Under the pieces are notes generated by a model. It searched no databases. It had not been told where the DNA came from and worked only from the letters and a program-made list of their open reading frames with translations. From Populus alba (Eukaryota; Streptophyta; Magnoliopsida; Malpighiales; Salicaceae): a stretch of DNA of 64,000 nt. Made by a program: the position numbers and the translations under genes. The stretch lies in assembly GCF_005239225.2 (NCBI RefSeq), contig NC_133302.1:3658001-3722000 (forward strand), written 5' to 3'. Positions 45,566 through 57,212 of this stretch are shown here, in pieces; the first letter of the stretch is position 1; each line of letters starts with the position of its first letter.

Positions 45566-47642
45566 TGTCGCACCCGACATCGCGGCGGCCTTAAAAATTA
45601 ATTCTCGAATCTTTGGAAAGAACGGATTTCTGGCATCCTGTTCTTTAATGTGGATATTCTTGTTTAAGGAGTCGCCACCTAGTATTACGGTCACTAGGAA
45701 CCCTGACTGGTCAACAGAGATTCTATGGTTCGGGACTGGTTACGTAAAAGGGAAGATATTATCACCCCTTAAACGTCCTGCCTGAGGCAGGCTGCATTGT
45801 TGTTTTCGTCTTAAATTGCTAAATGTTTATTAATTTATGTTATGAAAATTTGCTTATAATATTCCTGACTCTGGCGCCAGTGAATATTTAACTACGAATA
45901 TTTCCAACTCTGGCGTTGGTAAATATTACGTAGCTATAAATTTAAATCAGTATTATTTTTTTATTCCCGACTCTGGTGCCAGTGAATAAATAAATAATAA
46001 TACATTTATTATTTTTTTTTTTTGAAATGCACATATTTCTTATTTTTTCTAACTAAACAAAATTGAATAAACGAATAAAAATAATATAAACTTGAACCGG
46101 TATTTTTATTCCCGACTCTGGCGTCAGTGAATAAACCAATAAATTTATATTATTTTTATTCACGCATACACATTTTTATTTTTTATTTTTCCTACCTTTT
46201 TATTTTTCTGCTTTTTATTTTTATATTTTTATATTTTTTTGGGCTGTGCCCAGCCCAGCCCACATGGGCTGGGCTAAGCCCAGCCAGCCCGGCCCGGCCA
46301 CTGGCCCAAGCCAGTGGCCCGGCTGGGCTCAGCAGCACTGTGCAAGTGAATTAAAATTCACTTGCACAGTGTAAGAGATGCTTAATTGAAAAGGAGAGCT
46401 TCTTACCTGGTCTGCGAGGCGATGGAGACAGTGGCGAAGCTCTGGCTGGCCGACTACATCCTCTGCTCTTCTCCTTCTTCTGCTTTCCTTTGTTCCTTTT
46501 GATTCTGTGCCCGTATACTTCAGTCTTCCTGCAGCTCCTCCTCCTCTCAGTCTCTTCCCCTCCGTTCGTCTGCTGTTCCTTTTCTTTTTGTTTTCTCAGT
46601 CCTTGCGATGAAGAACAGAGGACGTTGCTGGCTTCTCCTTTCGAAATTGGGTCTCGTTCTTTGCTCTGTTTGTGGCTTGCGTTTTATTGGTTCTTGACTC
46701 TGTCTTTCTGGGTTGAATCTTCAGCCTTGGTTCTGTATTTTTGTGTTGTGTTTGCGTTGTTCCGGCGACTTTTTTCTGGGTTTTTGTATTGGGTTTTCTT
46801 ATGCAGGGACGTCTGCAGAGATGAAGGCAATAGCGGGAACAATTCTCTGTGTATAACTGGATTCCCTTCCTCTCCTTCTCTCTGTGTATGTTTTTGTTTG
46901 CTCTGTTTTTCTGGGTTTCTCTTTTTGTTATTTTTCTGGGTTTCTCTCCTCTTTCTTCTGCCCCCTTGGTGTATGGTTTTTAGTCTCTCATTTATAGAGA
47001 TTTCCCAAGCTTGCCTCTAATCAGTCCTACCTTTGCAGGACTGTATCCTCCACGAACGAGATCGTGTGCAAAGGACTCGTTCCACGATTGAATTTGTTGC
47101 AGATTTTCAGGTCTCCGGTTGAATCGGGATAAGAAGATCACACGGTTGGTCCACCAGCCACGGCAGCGTTTCGGCAGCAACGGACTCCACCAGGAACGGC
47201 AACGTTTTCAAGTAACCCGTGGACAGTTTCAGTTTGACCCCCGAACATTGGAAATTTTGCAATTGGACCCCTGAGCAATTAAAACATTTCTTTTAATTTT
47301 GCCCCCTTTTGGATAAATTTCAATTAAATCCTTAAATTGGTGCACTTTTACAAAACAGTCCTTAATTCCTGGATTATTCAATTTGGTCCTTAATTAATTC
47401 TTTCAATTTTGCCCTTTTTGGATAAATTTCAATTAAATACCTGAATTTATTTAATTAATTAAATCAAAGTTTAATTAAGTCCTCAAACTTATTAATTCTT
47501 CTAATTTCATTAATTAAACTAATCCAAAATTTAAATAAATTTCCCAACTTATTAATTCTTCAATTTCTGATCAATTTACTCTCAAATTTGATAATTTTAT
47601 CCATGAACTTTGAATTATTTGTTCAAAAATTGGGTTATGACA
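45566..47642 (-). mobile_element. 3' LTR of the young Tat-like element (family E)
   Basis: 2077 bases, nearly identical to 53205-55280. By eye the differences include C/A at about 45775, one extra T near 45962, G/A near 45981, one C fewer near 47240 and C/T near 47568. TATA box CTATAAATG on the minus strand near 46990-46998. Donor-like CAG|GTAAGA at 46405. Perfect hairpin 46336-46371 (17-base arms, 2-base loop) beside GGCCC-rich palindromes (46238-46330). U5 block with the TGGCGACTCC complement at 45668-45677. Confidence 0.93.
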
Positions 47643-47656
47643 GTTGCCCCCTCTTT
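47643..47656 (-). other. Polypurine tract of the young element
   Basis: The minus strand reads AAAGAGGGGGCAAC against the LTR, identical to 30829-30842. Confidence 0.8.
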
Positions 47657-48023
47657 ATAATATTTACTTACATAAAGATATTAGAAGATTTCATTTTCTT
47701 TTAGCTTTGTGTAGTAAATTTATAAAGAAAATCAGATACAGAAAGAATATTTGCTTCTTTTTTTATTTTTTTTTATTTTTTAGTTTTGAAAACTTTGAAA
47801 ACAGTAGATTGATGTAGAAATCAAGAAACAAATCATTTGGGAGACGACCCTTTTTTTTTTTTGAAATGGATCAAATTGTTGTAGGGAACCTGCTCAATGA
47901 TAAAAGAAACGCAAAGAATTTCACGAGTGGTCTAATTGTTCAAAGCGACCTGCCCAATGATTGAAAAATACGATGATTTTTTTCTCTTTTTTTCTCTTCT
48001 TTTTTTTTTTCTCTTTTTCTTTT

Positions 48024-48399
48024 GATGGTATGTTGTAATGGGTTACCGGCCTAAATGGTCACATTGTAATGGGTTACCTGCCCAGTATATGATGGTATGT
48101 TGTAATGGGTTACCGGCCCAAAGGGTCACATTGTAATGGGTTACCTGCCCAGTTGGTAAATTGTAATGGGTTACCAGCCCAGGTGGTCACATTGTAATGG
48201 GTTACCTGCCCAGTTGGTAAATTGTAATGGGTTACCAGCCCAGGTGGTCACATTGTAATGGGTTATCTGCCCAGTTGGTCACATTGTAATGGGTTACCTG
48301 CCCAGTTGGTATATTGTAATGGGTTACCAACCCAGATGGTCACATTGTAATGGGTTACCTGTCCAGTTGGTCACATTGTAATGGGTTACCTGCCCAGTG
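48024..48399 (-). repeat. Tandem array of about 30-base units in the young element
   Basis: Twelve or so units of the same repeat as 30192-30480, here reading TTGTAATGGGTTACCTGCCC on the plus strand, alternating CCTGCCC and CCGGCCC/CCAGCCC variants. Confidence 0.9.
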
Positions 48400-48423
48400 G
48401 AAAAATACAAGTTTTTTTTTTAG

Positions 48424-49210
48424 AATGGAGATAAGACGAGGGCTCGAAGGCGCGCTCAAATGGAGATAAGACGAGGGCTCGAAGGCGCGCTCGAATGGAG
48501 ATAAGACGAGGGCTCGAAGGCGCGCTCCAATGGAGGTAGGATAGAAAATGCACTACCTTTGATGGTCGAGGGCTCGAAGGCGCGCTCGAAAATAAGACGA
48601 GGGCTCGAAGGCGCGCTCGAATGTAAGACGAGGGCTCGAAGGCGCGCTCGAATGGAGGTAGGATAGAAAATGCACTACCTTTGATGGTCGAGGGCTCGAA
48701 GGCGCGCTCGAATGGAGGTAGGATAGAAAATGCACTACCTGAGGTGGTCGAGGGCTCGAAGGCGTGCTCGAATGGAGGTAGGATAGAAAATGCACTACCT
48801 TTGATGGTCGAGGGCTTGAAGGCACGCTCGAAAAGAACTCAGACGAGGGCTCGAAAGCGCGCTCAAAAAGAAATAAGACGAGGGCTCGAATGGAGGTAGG
48901 ATAGGAAATGCACTACCTATGATGGTCGAGGGCTCGAAGGCGCGCTCGAAAAGAAATAAGAGGAGGGCTCGAAGGCGCGCTCGAATGGAGGTAGGATAGG
49001 AAATGCACTACCTTTGATGGTCGAGGGCTCGAAGGCGCGCTTGAATGTAAGACGAGGGCTCGAAGGCGCGCTCGAATGGAGGTAGGATAGAAAATGCACT
49101 ACCTTTGATGGTCGAGGGCTCGAAGGCGCTCTCGAAAAGAACTCAGACGAGGGCTCGAAGGCGCGCTCGAATGGAGGTAGGATAGGAAATGCACTACCTA
49201 TGATGGTTGA
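48424..49210 (-). repeat. GC-rich minisatellite in the young element
   Basis: Same core as 28812-30166 (plus strand GGCTCGAAGGCGCGCTCGAA), roughly 20 copies with the long TAGGATAGAAAATGCACTAC linker in about eight of them. About 790 bases against 1355 in the other copy. Confidence 0.9.
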
Positions 49211-49214
49211 GGCT

Positions 49215-51630
49215 GAAAAGTGGTGAAAAAATACAGAGATTTTTCTGGTGGCCTAATTCTCATGGGCGGCCTGCCCAGGTCGAAAAATTCTCAAAAATGA
49301 AAAATTTTTCAACAACAATTTTGATCTTTGGCCGTTTCAAGTTGGCCTTCCACTTGATGGATTTCATTGGAATTTTCTCATATGAAATTTGCAAAACTCA
49401 TTGTCCAATGTCTCAAAGTTAAATGATATGCATGCATCTTTACCTGATTTGAAATATAGGCCCCCATTTCTTCATAGTCTTCTTGTTGATTGATTGGTGA
49501 GATCTTGCTAACTGATTTGAGTCATCTTTGTCGTTTAGCTTTCTAACCCACTCGAGTTAGCCCATGTAAGTCTATTTCCAAATTTGTTTGCACAACTCAG
49601 CATTTGTGGTGCCCATCGTGACCCACTTGCTTGCTAGAGATTTTCTTATTCGTCAAATAATTTGAGAGGATTATTCATTACCCCTCGTCTCACTGCTAAA
49701 AAACATTCGGTATCACTTGCTGAAAGGATCGAGCTGTCTTTTGTAAAGCAAAATGCCCCCTTGTCTTGTTGTAAGGGATGATAGATTTTCCTTAAACACA
49801 ATGTTGTCCCCTTGTACTGGTCATTGCCCCCAAGTGTGCTATGTCACTGACTTAGATGAATAATGATTTTAAGAGGTCATTCTCTCATTTGGTGAAGGAA
49901 TATGAGTCTGGAATGAATCTTGAAATCTTGATCTTGCATTTTGAAAACAAAATTTATTTCGATGTGAGTCTAAAATAATTTGCTTTTGAAATCTTGCAAC
50001 TCCTTGGTTATTTTCTTTCTTGGAAAAGAGATTATTTGCTCTTGTGTTTGATAATGAGGTCTTCGGTGAAAATATGTCATGAGATGACCTTTTGTTTCGA
50101 AGTGAAGGGCTCGAGAAAAAGCTCGAGGTTTTGTAAGAGAAAAACTTGTCTCTTTTTTTAACATTTATTTTTATCAGCATGAATAATAATGAGTAGTTTA
50201 TTCTTGATGTCATGAATCTTATGAAAAAGTATCTTTGCATTTTGAGAGCATTGTTTATTGTTCTAGATTGCTTGCTTGCTTGATTAGAAAGGACTTCTAC
50301 AGGCACGTAACGTAGGCTGTGGTTTTTGGCTATGAAAGAAAAGGATTCATAAGGCTCAAAGAGTGTTTCAGGGTTCCAAAGACTGAAGATCACTATCAAT
50401 AGTTTGACTCTTGACGTCATTCATAGTTCTTTTGCCGCTCTTCTTTGATTTGCTCCTTTTTGTCCTTTTTCATTGCTTTGCTAGAGCATACTCACTTTAT
50501 CTTGGTTATCACTTTTTCTTGTGATTTAGGCATGCCCCCTAGCATTTGAGTTTCTTGGGCTCTTTTGCCTTTTGACTTTCTCACGGCTTTATCATCTTTC
50601 TTGATCATTGAAATTTCACTTGCCCTTTTTTTTTTTTCTTGTGAAGTGGGCATGATCCCTAGCATTTGTATTTCTTAGGCTCTTTTGCCTTTTGGCTTTC
50701 TCACGGCTTTATTGTTCTTCTTGATCATTGAAATTTTACTTGCCCCCAGTGTAGGGTGTGATCTTAGTCGGGATTTTTTTATGAAAAAAAAAAATTTATT
50801 CAGGCTCAAAAAGGGTTTGCAAGGGATGTACTTATTTTAGAACGTGAAAGGAATAACAAAGATGGCCTTTCCTCATTTCAAGCGCAAGCAGCTATGATCA
50901 ATAAACTTTGACCTCATATAGTGTGATGGTTTATTCTTTGCAAAGATGCATTTCATGAGTTATGAGTAACAAGTTCACTACATACCATTATTCATACATT
51001 TAAAAACACATGATTCAAGAGTAATGGGGTAAGGGTGTTTATTCTTCTTCTTTTTTCACAATTGTTTTTCTAATTTAGTCACCTCAATGATGGAGTTGCT
51101 TGATTCACTTGTCATTCTACAAGTAGAATGTCAAAAATGTCGTTTTTGAATAAACATCAAATTATTTTTTGAACTCAAAATGCCAGATCAATTTTTTTCA
51201 AAACTCTAATAGGGAAACTGATTTTTTTGGTAAAAGAGATGAATTGCGTTTATGAGATCGCATAAGGCTTCAAAGATGTGTTTATGAATCTTTATAAGAA
51301 AACTATCTTAGAAAAAAAATGAATAATGCTAATCGTAAACACGATTGAATGACAAACTCATTATTTTCATTGAAACTTTAGAAAATAAGTTCAACAAGAA
51401 AGAACTTATGACAACATCTTGGGCTGTGAATACTGATAAGATAACATATAAAGGGGCTAAACATTTAGCGATCATTGATTGGAATTTCTGGAATATTTCA
51501 ATCATTCATTCTCCTCGACAAGGGCATCTTTTCAACAGTCAATTGAAATCAAATGTAGATCATTCTCGACCTAATATCACCATAGCTTTATCTTCAAGAT
51601 AGTTGATTTCTAGGAGTCGATGTGAAGCAA
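49215..51630 (-). other. Post-gag non-coding DNA of the young element
   Basis: A frame at 49869-50420 is open here but interrupted in the colinear copy (27760-28170). No domain was recognised, so no gene is called. Confidence 0.6.
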
Positions 51631-52624
51631 TTAGCTATAGAAATGATAAGTGCCTTGGCAACCATCTTCAGTGAAACCGTTCTTCTCAGTCGGGTTAGCG
51701 ATCTTACCTAACCCAATGGCTTGTTCAATCCTCTCAGCTACAACAACCAGGTCAGTAAAATATTGTGCAGAGCTTCTAACCAAGTATTCAAAGTATGGAG
51801 CTTTAAAGGTGTTGGAAAATAAACTGATCATTTCTTTTTCCAACATGGGAGGGTTAACTTGTGCAGCTACCTCACTCCATCTTCGGGCGTATTCTCTTAT
51901 GGATTCTTTGTTATCCTTCTTCATAGCTTGCAAGCTTAACCGATCAGGGCCCACATCTATATTGAACTTATATTGCCTCATGAAGGCATCAACTAAATCC
52001 TTCCATTTTTTAACCTTGGTATTGTCCAACCGCATATACCAAGCGAGGGCAATATTACTCAGACTGTCTTGAAAGAAATGAATCAACAGTTTCTCATCAT
52101 GAACCACCTCAGCCATTTTGTTGCAGTATGCTTTGAGATGAGTTATAAGGCATTGAGTTCCCGTATATTTAACAAATTCTGGCACTCTAAATTTTTTTGG
52201 GAATGACAACGTTGGGCACCAAACACATCTCAGCAGCCTTTATAGGATCATATAGGTGAATTCCCTCAAATGCCCTCATCCTTTGTTATAGGGCAATGAA
52301 TTTGTTCAGCTCATCTTCTTTTACTATTTTGCCCTTTTGAGATTCATTCTCTGTAGAATCAATGGTAAACGCCATTCTCGTGGTGTATGCTGGATGAAAA
52401 TGCATGGCTTGTTGAAAATCAGATGACAACCCATTTGCCCCCAGATTCTATAGATTGAAGGGATTTACAAGTATAGGTTCAGGCTGAGCTGTAAGTGTTG
52501 CTTTTCCGGATTTATCTCTCAAGGCCTGCTCGAGTAGACTAGTAAGCCTTACGACTTCTTCTTTAAGATTGTCCACCTTTTTTTGATGTTGGGCTTCCAA
52601 CTGGGCTCTTTCTTCGTTTTTCAT
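51631..52624 (-). pseudogene. Tat-type gag of the young element, broken
   Basis: ATG at 52624 opens a charged, coiled-coil-like N-terminus (EERAQLEAQHQKKVDNL...VVRLTSLLEQAL), usual for this gag lineage. Then come a TAG near 52451 and a TAA near 52287 (a glutamate codon in the other copy), and a run of seven A (six in the other copy) at about 52194-52200 that shifts the frame. After that the gag domain is open to the stop at 51631. Because the LTRs are nearly identical, the lesions were probably inherited, meaning the element moved despite a broken gag. Confidence 0.8.
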
Positions 52625-53182
52625 TTGTCTTTTCTCGAAAGGGTTTATTATATGTAGGTTTCAAATGGGAACCTATATTTCAACCTGTAAATATAAATCA
52701 TGCAATTTATGCAAAAATGTTGATTCAATTAAAAATGTATATGGAATGCAGACACGTCCTTCACGGGATGACAACCTAATAGGAAGATCCTAATTGTTGA
52801 GTGCATCAAAGGGTTGGTCACTATCTAGTTTCAAAGGGTCTCTCGCATGCTCAGTGATCGTCCATGAAAGGTCGATATGAGGCTTACAAGTAGTGTGAAA
52901 ATAGAGGCCCTGAGTAATATCAGTTTGGCATATCAACCACTTCCAAGTAAACAATCAAGCGAGAGTTGGATGGTTTCACGAGTCTTACCCAGGCTAAAGC
53001 CATTGGGGTACCGTTACTTTCCCACTTATCCTAGATTTTAAGGTGTGTGCTATCAACGTGATGCATGACAATATAAACATGGATGCATGCTAAAGCAGTA
53101 AATTCAAGAAAAATAAACAAATAAACATAACATAAAAAACATTATAACAATTGATAAACAAAAGGCAAAGCTTAGTCCATTA
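52625..53182 (-). other. Leader of the young element
   Basis: Sequence between the primer site and gag. It does not resemble the T1 leader at 22674-23300 except in layout and in CATGCATCAC...AGCACACACC phrases. No gene. Confidence 0.6.
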
Positions 53183-53201
53183 GTCCCCAGTGGAGTCGCC
53201 A
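53183..53201 (-). promoter_or_regulatory. Primer-binding site of the young element
   Basis: The minus strand reads TGGCGACTCCACTGGGGAC, three bases from the LTR. Its first ten bases are repeated inside the LTR itself at 53307-53316. Tentatively of the tRNA-Arg type used by Tat/Ogre elements. Confidence 0.75.
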
Positions 53202-53204
53202 TTC

Positions 53205-55280
53205 TGTCGCACCCGACATCGCGGCGGCCTTAAAAATTAATTCTCGAATCTTTGGAAAGAACGGATTTCTGGCATCCTGTTCTTTAATGTGGATATTCTT
53301 GTTTAAGGAGTCGCCACCTAGTATTACGGTCACTAGGAACCCTGACTGGTCAACAGAGATTCTATGGTTCGGGACTGGTTACGTAAAAGGGAAGATATTA
53401 TCACCCCTTAAACGTCATGCCTGAGGCAGGCTGCATTGTTGTTTTCGTCTTAAATTGCTAAATGTTTATTAATTTATGTTATGAAAATTTGCTTATAATA
53501 TTCCTGACTCTGGCGCCAGTGAATATTTAACTACGAATATTTCCAACTCTGGCGTTGGTAAATATTACGTAGCTATAAATTTAAATCAGTATTATTTTTT
53601 ATTCCCGACTCTGGTGCCAGTAAATAAATAAATAATAATACATTTATTATTTTTTTTTTTGAAATGCACATATTTCTTATTTTTTCTAACTAAACAAAAT
53701 TGAATAAACGAATAAAAATAATATAAACTTGAACCGGTATTTTTATTCCCGACTCTGGCGTCAGTGAATAAACCAATAAATTTATATTATTTTTATTCAC
53801 GCATACACATTTTTATTTTTTATTTTTCCTACCTTTTTATTTTTCTGCTTTTTATTTTTATATTTTTATATTTTTTTGGGCTGTGCCCAGCCCAGCCCAC
53901 ATGGGCTGGGCTAAGCCCAGCCAGCCCGGCCCGGCCACTGGCCCAAGCCAGTGGCCCGGCTGGGCTCAGCAGCACTGTGCAAGTGAATTAAAATTCACTT
54001 GCACAGTGTAAGAGATGCTTAATTGAAAAGGAGAGCTTCTTACCTGGTCTGCGAGGCGATGGAGACAGTGGCGAAGCTCTGGCTGGCCGACTACATCCTC
54101 TGCTCTTCTCCTTCTTCTGCTTTCCTTTGTTCCTTTTGATTCTGTGCCCGTATACTTCAGTCTTCCTGCAGCTCCTCCTCCTCTCAGTCTCTTCCCCTCC
54201 GTTCGTCTGCTGTTCCTTTTCTTTTTGTTTTCTCAGTCCTTGCGATGAAGAACAGAGGACGTTGCTGGCTTCTCCTTTCGAAATTGGGTCTCGTTCTTTG
54301 CTCTGTTTGTGGCTTGCGTTTTATTGGTTCTTGACTCTGTCTTTCTGGGTTGAATCTTCAGCCTTGGTTCTGTATTTTTGTGTTGTGTTTGCGTTGTTCC
54401 GGCGACTTTTTTCTGGGTTTTTGTATTGGGTTTTCTTATGCAGGGACGTCTGCAGAGATGAAGGCAATAGCGGGAACAATTCTCTGTGTATAACTGGATT
54501 CCCTTCCTCTCCTTCTCTCTGTGTATGTTTTTGTTTGCTCTGTTTTTCTGGGTTTCTCTTTTTGTTATTTTTCTGGGTTTCTCTCCTCTTTCTTCTGCCC
54601 CCTTGGTGTATGGTTTTTAGTCTCTCATTTATAGAGATTTCCCAAGCTTGCCTCTAATCAGTCCTACCTTTGCAGGACTGTATCCTCCACGAACGAGATC
54701 GTGTGCAAAGGACTCGTTCCACGATTGAATTTGTTGCAGATTTTCAGGTCTCCGGTTGAATCGGGATAAGAAGATCACACGGTTGGTCCACCAGCCACGG
54801 CAGCGTTTCGGCAGCAACGGACTCCACCAGGAACGGCAACGTTTTCAAGTAACCCGTGGACAGTTTCAGTTTGACCCCCCGAACATTGGAAATTTTGCAA
54901 TTGGACCCCTGAGCAATTAAAACATTTCTTTTAATTTTGCCCCCTTTTGGATAAATTTCAATTAAATCCTTAAATTGGTGCACTTTTACAAAACAGTCCT
55001 TAATTCCTGGATTATTCAATTTGGTCCTTAATTAATTCTTTCAATTTTGCCCTTTTTGGATAAATTTCAATTAAATACCTGAATTTATTTAATTAATTAA
55101 ATCAAAGTTTAATTAAGTCCTCAAACTTATTAATTCTTCTAATTTCATTAATTAAACTAATCCAAAATTTAAATAAATTTCCCAACTTATTAATTCTTTA
55201 ATTTCTGATCAATTTACTCTCAAATTTGATAATTTTATCCATGAACTTTGAATTATTTGTTCAAAAATTGGGTTATGACA
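53205..55280 (-). mobile_element. 5' LTR of the young Tat-like element
   Basis: 2076 bases; minus-strand ends TGTCATAACCC at 55280 and GGGTGCGACA at 53205. Donor-like CAG|GTAAGA at 54042, GGCCC palindromes and the same hairpin as the partner at about 53973-54008. Primer site adjacent on the inner side, so this is the promoter-bearing 5' copy. Confidence 0.93.
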
Positions 55281-55285
55281 GTTTC
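55281..55285. repeat. Target-site duplication GTTTC, right
   Basis: Pairs with 45561-45565. Confidence 0.92.
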
Positions 55286-56172
55286 ATATATGCATTATGT
55301 GTTTACCTGTAATATAAAATATAATTTATGAAAAAATTAAGATAGAATACTGCCCTAAGTAATTTTCTCAATAAAAAAATTAAAGAGTTAATTATGTTGT
55401 TTCTAGCTGTGCAACTTCTAAAATTAAAATAAACAATTTCAAGGATTGTGATGTATTAAAAAATTATTTTAATTTAATAATTTAAATTATTAAATAATAT
55501 TTTAAAATATAATTTATATTATTTTCTAACCCTTTAAGTTTTTTTTATTTTGTAAAAATGAGTATTACTCGTTTAAAAGGGATAGTGCAACCCTTTATTT
55601 TATTTTCTTTTAAGATTGTGTTGGTAAAAACAATGCTACCTATTGAATTTTAGACTGTCGTTGTTTCCATTAAAATTCAATAAGTTATATTAATGGAATA
55701 TCACGACAGCTTTGATAATTATTTTGTAGGGGGTAAAAAATATTATGATTGCACTAATTTTTATTTTTATTTCTATTTTTTTAACAAAAAAACCCTTGAG
55801 ATTTCACATGGTTTATGTTATTTTTTATCCAATTTTTTTTCATAAAATTAAAAATTGATAAACCAATTGAGAAAGATAGTGTTTATTTTTGCAGTCAAAT
55901 AATATTTTTTAAATATTCTGAATTTTTTATGTTTTTGAATGTTTTTACAGTAATAATATCAAAATAATTTTTTTTATATTTTTTAAAAAAAACCACTTTA
56001 AACATCGTAATTCCAAACACTGTAATAAACCTATCCTATGACTTATGTCAAGTCATATACAGCTTATTTGAAGATATATATTTAATTCTATACAAAGTGA
56101 AACTCATTTCAGTTGTAAGATTGCGACTCTGAGAAGACTATTAATGGGCATCCGTACATGTTAGAATCATAA
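55286..56172. other. AT-rich intergenic DNA
   Basis: No gene, repeat or regulatory signal that I can support. It lies between the young retrotransposon and the lone kinase exon. Confidence 0.5.
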
Positions 56173-56574
56173 TTAATGATCACGATACAGATCCTGGGCT
56201 GATGAAGATGAAGGACCATCCCATAGTGTTCTATCTGATGAACGCACGAGGGACTGAGTTTCGTCGATACTCAGGACTGAAGATTGATCAGAGTTGCCTT
56301 GGAAACTCTGAGAGTTGCCTTGGAAACTCTTAAACCTCAATGAATCGCCAAACGTACTTGGATCCACGACGACTAATTCCTGAACATCACCCTTTCCTTC
56401 AAGCATTCTTACTACGGCAGACATTGTAGGTCTAAGTGCGGGAGATTGGTTTGTGCATAGCAGTGCTACTTTAATCATCCTAGCTGCTTCTTTCTTGTTG
56501 AATTCAGACCCTAATCTTGGATCAACAAGCTCCATTATGTCTCCATTTTGTTGTATAGTACGTAGATAAGTGGC
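56173..56574 (-). pseudogene. Last exon of an LRR/malectin receptor kinase paralogue, isolated
   Basis: An acceptor (CTGCAG) precedes 56574, and 134 codons follow to a TAA at 56173. The text is the paralogue of the intact gene's last exon: [42 protein letters not shown] and a serine-rich C-terminus ending SSSSAQDLY. It has an in-tail duplication (SFQGNS twice). None of the other exons is found upstream before the Copia element at 57025, so it is a truncated gene copy, although the exon itself is intact. It supports an old tandem duplication of this receptor gene. Confidence 0.85.
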
Positions 56575-56577
56575 CTG

Positions 56578-57019
56578 CAGCGAAATTCTCTGTGTGGTGC
56601 TTTCACTATGAAGGCTGGCAATGGTGGGGCTATATGGCTGGCGATCAGTGATCTATGACAGTTTTTCTGTCTTGTATTTTGATAATTTTATTACTATATT
56701 ACCCATTCAAATCTACTAGTGATCTACGCTGGGCAATTATTCATTAGGGGTTCTCTTGGGATTTAGATGACTTTCATAGTTAATTGTTATAAATTATATT
56801 TTATTTAATAGTTTAAGTTATTAGATTGAATTGGTTTTTTAATATGGTATTATAGTCTTGATAATCAAGTCATCACGAGTTTTAATCTTATTATTTATAT
56901 TTATTTCATAAAAATTAATTATAAGGTAGTATGAGCCTGTGTAAATTTTAAATTCAAATAACTTTCACTATTGAATTGAATTAACTGTTGATATTAATTG
57001 ACTGACTGTATATTAGTAT
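56578..57019. other. DNA upstream of the isolated exon, with a dispersed repeat
   Basis: No further kinase exons. About 56770-56955 is a diverged copy of the repeat at 20050-20262, sharing AGTCTTGATAATCAAGTCAT and CACGAGTTTTAATCTTAT (its B box has decayed). Confidence 0.5.
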
Positions 57020-57024
57020 ACAAT
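57020..57024. repeat. Target-site duplication ACAAT, left (Copia)
   Basis: Matches 62047-62051. Confidence 0.8.
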
Positions 57025-57205
57025 AGTTGAGAATAATAGAATGTGTTAGGTTGTGCCTTAGCCAACCTTCCTATTTATATAGAGGCAGCAGAACACTGTA
57101 GTAACTGTAATGATTACAACATCCTATATTAGAATCCTATTCTGATAGATACATGAGTAATTGTAATGATTACAATATCCTATATTAGAATCATATGCTC
57201 TAATA
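57025..57205 (-). mobile_element. 3' LTR of the Copia element
   Basis: 181 bases; on the minus strand TATTAGAG...TCTCAACT. TATA-like TATATAAATA on the minus strand near 57072-57080. It contains two versions of TAATGATTACAACATCCTAT, about 57 bases apart. It differs from the other LTR at about nine positions, eight of them transitions. Confidence 0.85.
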
Positions 57206-57212
57206 TGCCCTC

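Larger units (their letters stand above)
47643..53204 (-). mobile_element. Internal region of the young Tat-like element (gag only)
   Basis: About 5.56 kb. Order on the minus strand: primer site 53183-53201, leader, broken gag 51631-52624, about 2.4 kb of post-gag DNA (49215-51600) including a duplicated 119-base unit (50510-50750), two minisatellite arrays and the polypurine tract. There is no protease, reverse transcriptase, RNase H or integrase. So it is a recent insertion of a non-autonomous element moved by enzymes supplied elsewhere. Confidence 0.88.

Noticed and set aside
46490..47020. Frame of 176 codons, repeated at 54127-54657
   Set aside because: It lies inside both LTRs of the young element, antisense to its transcription; it is low-complexity F/L/S-rich and is present twice only because LTRs are duplicates.
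49869..50420. Frame of 183 codons in the young retrotransposon
   Set aside because: The colinear sequence at 27760-28170 has stops and shifts, and no domain is visible.
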